From: Lotus japonicus | Taxonomy: Eukaryota; Streptophyta; Magnoliopsida; Fabales; Fabaceae | Direction of reading: 5' to 3' | Length of the DNA stretch: 64,000 nt | Assembly (NCBI RefSeq): GCF_012489685.1 | Contig: NC_080044.1 | Coordinates: forward strand, 31,042,369-31,106,368 | Shown: one piece after another, positions 14,219 through 24,400 of the stretch | Layout: the number at the start of each line of letters is the position of its first letter | How positions within the stretch are numbered: position 1 is the stretch's first letter | Notes under the pieces: generated by a model | Databases searched by the model: none | Seen by the model: the letters and a program-made list of their open reading frames with translations, nothing else | What the model was told of the DNA's origin: nothing | Translations under genes and position numbers: made by a program

Positions 14219-15070
14219 GTCTCTTCTTCAGTTTCAAGAACAATATTGACACAATTAATTGGTGAAGTTTAGCACTGATGGAGTTTTCCCTTGTTTCTCC
14301 TTTAGTGGAAGGAGAGAATAGGGAGAAGACTTGACTGCTGACTTAGTAGTCTTCTTTCCAGCAAAGTGAGTGGCTATCATTTGATTAATTACCATTACCC
14401 TTACGAATATTTTATGGTCACACTTTGACTTTTACACACCATAAACTAGAGCTAAGATCCACACAATGAAGGACAAGTAAGTAAATGAATATTTAGAGTT
14501 TAAACTAGTTTTTCAGATTTAATAATAAAATACAAAAACATAGAACAAAAAATATAGTAAACATGTGCAGTGGACAAGCAGATTACAAGTAGAGGGTGTA
14601 CCACATAAATTCTGACTGTACACATGAAAAAGTGGTCGTAATTCAAGTGAGGAATATAACCGTCTATTTTCTTAAATTAAGAGATATTTTTCTGACTTTA
14701 CCCCACAAGGAATTAAAACCCAATCTTGCTCATTTTATTGGAATCAAAAGCACATTTAGTTCAAAAAATACCCAATAACAACTACAATGATGGATTGTGA
14801 ATGTGGTTAAACGATGAAATTTTTTGTTGCAAAAGTTGGTTGGGTCGCGACCATGGCAAAAAGTCTATCAACAAACATGTGTGATTGGATGCAAGTTAAC
14901 CTAAAGTAAAAGTATTTTTTCTCAACTCATATAAAGGTTTGTTCATTTTTTTGTCATGCTAATATCATTTGCATTACTACCAATAATTATCTAAACATAG
15001 CCACATGTCAAACAACTCTGATGAAAGTGTGGAACTACAAATATATGTTACTAATTAAGAATAAAATAGA
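14219..15070. other. Intergenic region with a diverged dispersed repeat
   Basis: The 14595-14830 part resembles sequence at 16588-16700 and 17840-17990 in the same order and orientation (for example ACATGAAAAAGTGGTCG against ACATGACAAAGTGGTCG). It is therefore an old repeat copy. No coding sequence was recognised. Confidence 0.45.
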
Positions 15071-15381
15071 GGGTGAATGGTCACTTTCGTCCCTATTGTT
15101 TCACGCGTCGGACATTTTAGTCCCTATTATATGAAAATGTTGCCCATAGTCCCTAATGTTGCAAATCGTCAATCACGTTGGTCCCTGCCTCTGCTACCGT
15201 TAGTGAACATTAAGAGGAAGGGTGATTTGGCACGTTAAGTACCCCAGAAGACTTGGCACGTGGATTTAAATGTTGGGAAATTTTTGGAAAACATAGAAGC
15301 TTCAATTTAGTCCCCGGCCAAAATCTCCAAATCTGAAAAGTTTCAATCTCCATCATTCTTCCTCCTCTCTCCCACCACCAA
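15071..15381 (+). repeat. Left terminal inverted repeat of the Mutator-like element
   Basis: About 311 bp pair with the right arm. Shared landmarks include TTGCAAATCGTCAATCA, GCCTCTGCTACCGTTAGTG and AACATAGAAGCTTCAATTTA. Differences between arms are scattered substitutions and small indels. Confidence 0.85.
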
Positions 15382-16206
15382 GACCATACAACCTAAATCA
15401 AAATCCAACTTTTAACAACCCGGATTTTTGAGTCTAATAAAGACGATGCAGTGGCAGAGGAGGGCGAAGAAGGCACCGTCTTGGCACCAGGACCTTAGCG
15501 GGTTCATGGGTTGCTACAATTTGGGGCTGGGTCGAAATCACGTCGGTTGCCACGTTTCCTAAGAGGTGCGATGGCTTCATGGATCTGGACGAATATATGT
15601 GTAGAAAGGGGATGGAGTGGGTGGGTTTCAGAAATTGGATTGTGTTACTAGGTTTTTGAGAGCACAAATTTTGTGGGTTTTGTTACAAGAAAAATGAAGG
15701 AGCTTGGGTTGTTGTTCACAGCCAAGAGGGAAAAGGGGAAGATGAAGATGGGTTTGGTGGTAAGTGGCGATGACTGGTAGTGGGAGGAAGGATGAGATAT
15801 TGTTATTTCCTCTCACATTTGATTCTTCCCATTCTCAATTTTCCATCTTCGATTCTCACCTTGTCTGTATCTTTGGTTTATATTTTGAGTTTTTTTTTTT
15901 ATATTTTCGTGGAAAATTCAATCCTTTTGTCTCTTCCATCAATTTCATTGTCCGTGATCATCATTTTAACATCTGGGTGAGTGTTTCTTCTGAAAAAACT
16001 CAAATGGTCTTCTGGGTTTGATCCAACAAGCATAAAAAATCAACATTTAACATTTTCTTTTCTAGTTATGGTACAGTGAATTTGATTTGCAAAATTTTGA
16101 TGATTTGCGCAATGTAATTTGAGACCTTGAATGATTATTGGAAACAAGGTTGAAAGTGTAGAGGAAGTACAAGAGAGTAACGTAGAGGATTAGCCATAGC
16201 ATTAGC

Positions 16207-16520
16207 TTGGGTGGGAGTGAGGAGGAAGAAGATGATGGAGAAACTGAAACTTTTCAGATTTGGGAATTTTGGCCGGGAACTAAATTGAAGCTTCTATGTT
16301 TTCCAAAAAAATTCCCCAACAATTAATCCACGTGGCAAGTCCACTGTGGCACTTAACGTGCCAAATCACCATTTATGTTAATGTTCACTAACGGTAGCAG
16401 AGGCAGGGACCAACATGATTGACGATTTGCAACATTAGGGACTACATGCGACATTTTCATAGAATAAGGACTAAAATACCCGACGCGTGAAACAATAGGG
16501 ACGAAAGTGACCATTCACCC
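16207..16520 (-). repeat. Right terminal inverted repeat of the Mutator-like element
   Basis: Inverted partner of the left arm, ending CCATTCACCC at 16511-16520 directly before the second TAAAATAGA. It diverges from the left arm at its inner end near 16207. Confidence 0.85.
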
Positions 16521-16529
16521 TAAAATAGA

Positions 16530-18425
16530 CGTGAAAATGTTAGAAAAATGATGGAAATGCCAAATATTTTAAAATTTTACACATGGCCGTATCACATAAA
16601 CTCTGGCCAGACACATGACAAAGTGGTCGAAGCTTTGATTCGGGCAAAGACTAAAACAATGTTCTTTTCCTAAAGCAATGATGTTTTACCAACTTTACTC
16701 TAGCATGTAGGGATGAAAATAGGTTGGCTAATCTGCATCAGGCTCAGATCAAACTAAATTTTTAAATAGATAAAGTCTAACTTTTCTTAGAGGCCCATGT
16801 AGTTTTTTTAAAGTGGTAAGGCCCATGTAGTTATAAAAGACTAAGTTCATACCATTTAAAAAGTCATATTAACCTAACATGCTAGCCTATTTAAATATAT
16901 TTAATTTAATGTAAATAGATTTTACCATTGCTATTATTTTTAAGTTAGAAATGTATCATAATATCTATACTTATTAACATTTTATATATTTAAGCAAAAA
17001 AAATTCAACATAAATGAGTTGACTTATATAATGATTTAAATAATATAATTCTATTTAGAAATAAATTTATGGAATATTTAAATACTTTAATGTGAAATAT
17101 TATTTTAAATAGACTCTTAGACCCTAAAATATCTAACCGTCTTACTTGCTTTCATCTCTACCTAGTAGTTTATAATATTGTTAATTTGTGTATAGAAAGA
17201 TTTTTTTTTTGAGCATCTCCTATGCAAGGTTCTTAGTTCTTATTTTTGAGTTAAAAACTAAGAACTTTACCATTGGAGATGCTGACATGGAGTTCTTAGT
17301 TCTTAAAAATAAGAACTCAGTTTTTATATAACGAGTTTTACTTTTTGAGTTCTTAGCTTAAAATATTAATTATTTCTCTCTCATCCAAATTACTTTATTA
17401 CTTTATGAGTTTTGTTTTTTACTTTATGAAAATAAAGAGTATAAATAATGTGGTTGGTGGCACCAAATTAATAGTGGTAAGAACTAAAAACTAAGAACTC
17501 ATGGTTGGAGCAAAATTGCTTGAGAGTTGCTTAAGCACATGTGGCAATATGAGCCCACATGAATAATGTTAAGAACTAAGAAATTAAAACTAGCATTAGA
17601 GATGCTTTTAGTATATATTTAACCCTCAAGCCTGTAAGTTTGATAGTGTCTTTACATATAAGTTTGTTACTAAACATAAAAGTCTTATTGTGAAATATAC
17701 ATTGAAATAGGCGACTACGCGGTCAGGGTTTTGGGCTGGCCAAGGTAGGATTGGAAAAAAAGTTTTATGAAATATAACGGGCCACACTAATGCCTTAAGA
17801 TTTTTAAAGGGCCTATTTAAGCATATTCTCACCCCTACTAGTGAGGAATAAAAACCAAATTTTATAAAAACCAATTTTCACTCATTTTACAGAGACAAAA
17901 ACTTGCTTAACCTTTAAAATAATAAGCAACGAGTATATTGAAGGAATGTGAAGATGGTTAAGTGGTGAATTTTTTTGTTTTTAAATAGATAGGCTCGGCC
18001 TATCATGTTGAGATGTTGTAAGTAGAGAACTTGTTGGGTAGTCTGGGAACAACTTTCATGTAAAAGGGTTAAAATCAGCCCCTGTCCTTGTGATTAATTC
18101 AATTTGGCTTATAAAGAAAAACAGGGTAAAAACATACATTACTCTTAAATCACTTTCAATCTAATCTAACATACATATATTATCATCATAGATGCCTATA
18201 GATGCCTATACATACATATTCAATCTAATCCTTACCAATCTATGATGTTTTTGACTTTTATAACCAGTTCTGTAAAATAGTAAAAGGCAAGCAATAGATG
18301 CCTATATCATCATTAATACTACATCATGAACAAATTTGTAGATTTCCACAGCAAACTGGCGATAGGTGAATCTATACAGATCAAGCTCATACTTGGTGGT
18401 TACTACGGCGCACTTGATGCTGGTT
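16530..18425. other. AT-rich intergenic region downstream of the cereblon-like gene
   Basis: It contains diverged repeat sequence (16588-16700, 17840-17990), a MITE at 17211-17606 and otherwise unassigned AT-rich DNA. No coding sequence was recognised. Confidence 0.5.
17211..17606. repeat. MITE with GAGCATCTCC ends
   Basis: The left end GAGCATCTCCTATGC pairs with the right end GCATTAGAGATGCT. Further in, GTTCTTAGTTCTTA and its complement TAAGAACTAAGAAC recur several times. There is no coding capacity. The 396-bp length and inverted ends fit a MITE. The T-rich flanks hide the target duplication, so the superfamily is left open. Confidence 0.65.
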
Positions 18426-21400
18426 TTAGTGCATTTCGTCCACGACTTGACAGCGACGCAGGCCCCAAAATGACCTAGGTTTCAGTTTTCTGTTTGTGGC
18501 CGTGAAAAGCCACCCCATATGGGTTTCACATGCAGCACAGTTAGCAACTGTCCATGAATACCTGCCAAAAGTAGAGATTGCCTGGCATTAGCTTCTTAAA
18601 AGAACCCCAAAAATAGTATTTGGAAGTTCTACATAATGCAGCCTTAATTTGAGAAGTTTTTTTTTCTGGTACTCCTTTATTTGAGAAGATGCAAAATGAA
18701 ATTCATGGTTAATCCTCGCATATCCATTGCCTAGATCATGGTAGATGTTATTCTTTTAGTTTCCTAGAATATCCCTTCCCTTAATAAGTTCGAGAAATCT
18801 ATTGGATATGGTGGTCACACACAACCAGTGCGGCAAGAATCAAGCGTACAACAACTTGATCACTCCTATACCACAATATTATACAGATTATCCAAAAAGC
18901 TGAACCTATTCAACACCCAAAAGTGTACTTATAATCACAAAAACAGAAAGCCAAAAAAGTACATAAAATAAAGATGTAGTAACAGCAATGTAGGTTTATA
19001 TGCAGTAACGCAAACATCCAAAACAAAGTTTTAGTATGACTTGTGTTACTATAAGCTTGGGTTCATGGGGAACCTTAATACTAATAACATACCAACCATT
19101 TAAAAAATACTAAAAAATTATATTACTATGCAAATTACAAGTACTTACAAATTATGAAATTCAATGGTAGATATGTTGCAATGTATATAGTTTTTCATGA
19201 AATTGAGTCTATAGTAGTCCAACTGTATTTGCGGTGTAAGAATTTTTCATTAAATCAGAAAGAAAGAAAGAGAAAAGAAAGCCAGATAGCTACTGCATGT
19301 TCCCCTGAAATAACCTCATTGAAGAAATAATGAGCCGCATTCTACAAAGAAGCTTCAAAAAAACCCTATCTCTTATAAGCTTATACCCAAATACGTTTGT
19401 AGAAAGAATCTGGCATATCATTCTAATAAACTATTCCACAAGCCTATAATAAAAGTTACACCTAGGGTGGTTCATCACCTTCTCCATCATCCCAACTTTT
19501 ATTCTTTGATATAGTTTCCATAAACAGTTGTGGTTATTGATTTTGTTCCTAATCATGAGAGACTTCGATTATACATCCAGTGTTCATATATTAGTACAAT
19601 TCATTTGATTACAACCAATACAAAACAACTATTTCTTACATTCAAGTTTCATAATTGGGCTTTTATCATAGTGATACTTTCTCTCCATTTACAAAAATGA
19701 CCTTATTGACCTTTCCTTACCCATGGATGTCTGGTGATTTTGGCCTCTAGTCTTCTACTTTAGTAATGTATCAGAGATGCATTCCTTCATGGTGACTTAG
19801 TAGAGGAAATTAAAATAAAGTAACCACTTGGGTCTATTGCTCAACGAGAGTCAAATTACTTTTGTTTGCAGGAAACTTAAGGCTTTATGTCTTAAATAGA
19901 GCCCTTGTGCACTCTGCAGCAAATTAAACCCTTTTGCAGACACTCTTTCACCGAATAAGGTATCTATCGTGTTGTCTAGGTAGATGACACTATTATTACA
20001 GAAGAGGATAATGATGGCATCAAACACCTCAAACAACAATTGTTCAACACTTTTAGACCAAGGACTTCGGATGACTGCAATACTTTTTTGGGATTGAAGA
20101 AGCTCAATTCTAAAAAAAATGCTTTTGATAATTTAGAGGTGAACAGGATGTCAGATCATATGTAAATTATATTCCTATAGAGCCCCATGTCAAGATATCG
20201 TCCATATTAGGGTCAAATTACTTTTGTTTGCAGGAAACTTAAGGCTTTATGTCTTAAATAGAGCCCTTGTGCACTCTGCAGCAAATTAAACCCTTTTGCA
20301 GACACTCTTTCACCGAATAAGGTATCTATCGTGTTGTCTAGGTAGATGACACTATTATTACAGAAGAGGATAATGATGGCATCAAACACCTCAAACAACA
20401 ATTGTTCAACACTTTTAGACCAAGGACTTCAGATGACTGCAATACTTTTTTGGGATTGAAGAAGCTCAATTCTAAAACAAATGCTTTTGATAATTTAGAG
20501 GTGAACAGGATGTCAGATCATATGTAAATTATATTCCTATAGAGCCCCATGTCAAGATTTTTCCATATTAGGGCCCAATTTACACCTGAGATATTGAAGA
20601 CTAGGCAGAAGTAAACTATCCTACTATGATCATGTTTGGCATATCATTTGTTGTAAGTTCCCTGAGTAAATTTCTTAACTCTCTTTGTAACAGCCATTGG
20701 GATGCAACTTTCCAAGTAGAACGATATATGAAAAGGTTCTCCTAAAAGAGGGTTACTCAATATATATGGAGGCCATATTAATATTTTGCTCACAAAAATG
20801 TTGATTGGGCTGGCTGCTCAAGTGTGGACAGCAGAGTTTTGGGAAAAAAAAAGAAGCAACACATTATTGCTAGCGAACTAAACACAGAGATTGATGGTTC
20901 ATTTTATCCATGAGAAGGTTCGTTTTGTAATGCCCAGCTGGTAAATATTGCTACTAAGTCATAATGTGGCACCAGCATAAAGGTGAGTGTTGAGATTTCC
21001 TTAATTTGACTAGTCATATTTATGTAACTTTTTAATAGCTAAAAATAGCTTATTAAATCCCTAACACTAGGGAATTCAATTTTGTATTAATGTATCATAA
21101 ATCGAAAAGGTGAAGTGTCAATCTCTCGAGCAATTTCAGTTTCATCTCAATTAAATTTTCTAGTCTTTCCAATGTAAATAGAGAGAAGTAATTGTTCAAA
21201 CTACAAAACATCCATAGGAAATGAAAATGCACAGAAACTTACCCAGGAAACCAGCTGTATTTTGTATCAGCTACTCCAGTGAGAGCTAATCCATTTGTCT
21301 TGAAGAGAGTCATTATCTCATGCACATATCCACTTTGATTCACATAGGCACCAAGAGGACCCTCACTAGACATCACCAACATATCACTTCGCTTTGCAAT

Positions 21401-24400
21401 TATAATCTAGATATTTTAAAATATTGCAAAAGAAAATTAATTAATATCTGCACTTGATTTAAGATGAAAAAGAATAATATTACTCCCAAATTGTTGCTAC
21501 ATATAATGAAATAAACTGAATAGTATTATGGGGCATTGGTATGATGATGGTTACCTGGCAGATTTTGCATCGAACAAGATTAATGCTCTCTAGTAATTCA
21601 ATTTCCCTACGCAATCTATATGAGATACAATCAATATCCAAAAGCTCCTGCCTTGTTGACTCAGAGACAGGTATTTTACTGGCAATATAAAAGGATAAAA
21701 CATCAGGCTTCTTAACAAGACCATCCATGCTAGGTGCCCCAACAATTTGCTTCCACATACCTTCAGATTATGAACACTACTATTAGATTGAACTGCGATT
21801 AGCATTTTTGGATAGCTTCACAAAGAGAAACAAATTCAGATATTTTACATGCATGAATTCTCCATGAGAATTAGAATTCTCCAATTCTCCATGAGAATTC
21901 TCCATTTAGATCAGTTTTTTAGTTTTAAAATCTTACTGACTAACCAGCATGCAGAAAAGAAAACTAGACTTAATACAACTTCAAATAGTGATATTATTAC
22001 AAAGTATGTACACAAAAAAGTGTAAACATTGAAGAAATGGCTTCTAAAGAGCTGGAAAATGCAAAAAAAAGAATACCTGCAGCCTTTTGCGCAAGCCAAT
22101 AGGAATCAAACATCTGATATACCCAATGGGGCCAGAATGCTCTTGAAATTCTATGTGATGAGTAGGGGTCAATATTTTTACAAGAGCTATTAAGCCTGTA
22201 TCTTATGGACGGCTGTTTTCCAGAAGTAGAACAGTTCCCAATTCTAGAATCTAGATTTTCAGCATCTTTATTATGGTCAGATAGCAATGATATTAAGGCG
22301 TCAGAGTCATTTAAATTTGATATAATTTCCTGATCTGACTCATACATGAATTTATCATCACTGCTGCTTGTGGATTCGTCCATCAAGTCATGCTCATAAC
22401 TGGAACCAGTGACTGATTGATGGATTCTCCTTTCCATTAGTGAAATCTCACTCTCATAGCTCTCTTCTGAATCATTTCCCCCATTTTCGAAAACATGTAC
22501 TTCAACAGGAGAATCCCTTGAAAGCAAGGTGGCATGGTTACGAGGTAAATTACTTAAAGGTGTTAATTTCCCAAAAGCATCCCTTGGAGTTCTTGATGGC
22601 ATGTCTTCCTCGATAATTTGGATCTCTCCATATGGCTAAGAAGAACCATCAAAACCAAACAAAGAAAAGATAAAGAGACATAGAATCATCAATCTTTACT
22701 AACATAGCCAATTCTTATGAAGAAAGATATTAAAACAATTAACAAAAGGAAAAACATGTTAATATTCTAACCACTCCTTCCACATCAATCCAAGACCGTC
22801 TCAAGTGAAAGCGTTGCTGTCCACGAGTAACCACATTCAGTGAACCATCCTCTAGATGCCCATATTGTCGAATCTGTAAAGATAAGTTTAGCAATACAAT
22901 CGGATTGATGTGTTCATTCAGACTATAGTTTGAAAAGTATAAATCATAAATACAGATGATCTCTTTTATGATTTTGTCCACCACCCTTGGGTCCGGGTTA
23001 AACGTGGTAGGTGTGCTCATTGCTGCATGGCAAAATTAGAATTTGCATCAACAAATAAGATGCAGGTAAGAAACTAATTCAACTCTGCACATCCTGAACT
23101 GCACTGGACAGGTTTTGAAGAAATGTATGTCACAAGTGACAAACTTACCAGCATAAATTTTCTGGAGCATAAGGGATAGTAATGCAACCCAAGAATTTTT
23201 AGATTTAGGTTTGCATGTAAAAGGAAAATATAATTTTGAGACATAATTTTTACTGAAGAGTGATGGCTATTTTGTTCACGATAAGATTCAATGTTCTACA
23301 TATCGAAGTATGAAACTAGAAAATGGAGAAAGACATCAATTTCTGAGTAAAGTGGTCATAAGGGTTGGGTGGGATGGAGAGTGAAGGGTCCCGGGTTCGA
23401 ACCACCGGACCACCGGAGAAAATGGGTCAACGAACAAACATGAACAGTGCACTGCAGAACAATACCATGATGAACAGACCACCATAGATTCAATGAAGCG
23501 TCTGAGGTCAAGATGCGGAAGAAGTGCCCACTGAAATCAGGAGCTATTATGATTGAGTTCCAAATTTTGAGGAACTCAACAGCAGAATAGTGATGGCACA
23601 GTCATGGAGGATGATACTGCTCAGATACCATGTTGAAATTATAGGATTTACTCTTTTAGTTTATGAAGAGAGAAATTGGAAGTATTCTAAATAATCATTG
23701 ATACTTAATTAATTATTGATTCAGAAGTACAATATTTATAGACTAGATTTTTAGAGGTTTCCTAGTCAACTACTAACTCTAAACAATAAAATCTTATCTT
23801 ACCCTATATCTATCATAACATAATCATAACAATCTAAATTCTAATTCTAATTTCTAACAAATCATATCCTAAAAAATCGACTCAACAAGATATATCCTAT
23901 AATAGATATCTCTTAAGAGATATCTCAACAAGGTGTTTCGAGACATACCTGCGATATTTTGTAGTTGAACACAACCACAGTTGTGTGTTATTTGGCTACC
24001 ATGGGAAGAACTTTGATATAATACAAAGTACCAAAGTTCTATAAACACTAGTCCTTTTGAGGGGGTGTATGGAAGGAGGCCTCCTAGTATGTTAAGGTTT
24101 GTTCCGAAGGAAGTCAGAGTAGCAAAAGTTTCTGGACAGAGATGAAGCTTTATGACAGTTCAAATATCACTTACTCAAAGCACAAAACCAGATGCAGAAA
24201 TATGCCAATTGCATAGGCGTGAGGTGAGATAAACTACGACGTCGGAGATTTTGGTATTTCTGAAAGTGATGCTTCACGGACAGCAATCCGTGGCAACGGA
24301 TTAATCATAAGTTAGCACCTCGTTATTATAGCATGTTGCTCATTGTAGAGAAGTTAGGGGAAGTATCTTATAGATTGAAAGTATATCCAGTACTTCATGT

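Larger units (their letters stand above)
15071..16520. mobile_element. Non-autonomous Mutator-like element (long TIRs, 9-bp TSD)
   Basis: The element is 1450 bp. Perfect 9-bp direct repeats TAAAATAGA flank it at 15062-15070 and 16521-16529, the hallmark of Mutator-like transposition. Terminal inverted repeats begin GGGTGAATGGTCACTTTCGT and extend about 310 bp inward on each side with scattered differences. The roughly 820-bp interior has no transposase. It contains a short stretch (near 15560-15650) whose reading recalls a decayed zinc-finger-like segment (CDGFMDLDEYMC), and plain AT-rich filler. It is either a deletion derivative of a MULE or a Pack-MULE-like element with a small acquired insert. 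Confidence 0.85.
19850..20990 (+). pseudogene. Decayed Ty1-copia RT/RNase H fragment in intron 9 of CRBN
   Basis: With stops and frameshifts, the plus strand reads KLKALCLK-stop-SPCALC (compare the copia RLxKALYGLKQSPRAW block), then VDDTIITEEDNDGIKHLKQQ (copia YVDDIIITG block) and NTFLGLKKLNSK. Further on it gives NSHWDATFQVERYMK, DWAG and ASELN, which correspond to the RNase H part. No LTRs were seen. The first 362 bp are present twice in tandem, so the RT catalytic block occurs twice. The fragment lies antisense to the host gene. Confidence 0.7.

Noticed and set aside
19851..20401. Two identical 62-codon minus-strand frames
   Set aside because: They are shadows of the duplicated copia RT fragment, whose real reading is on the plus strand.
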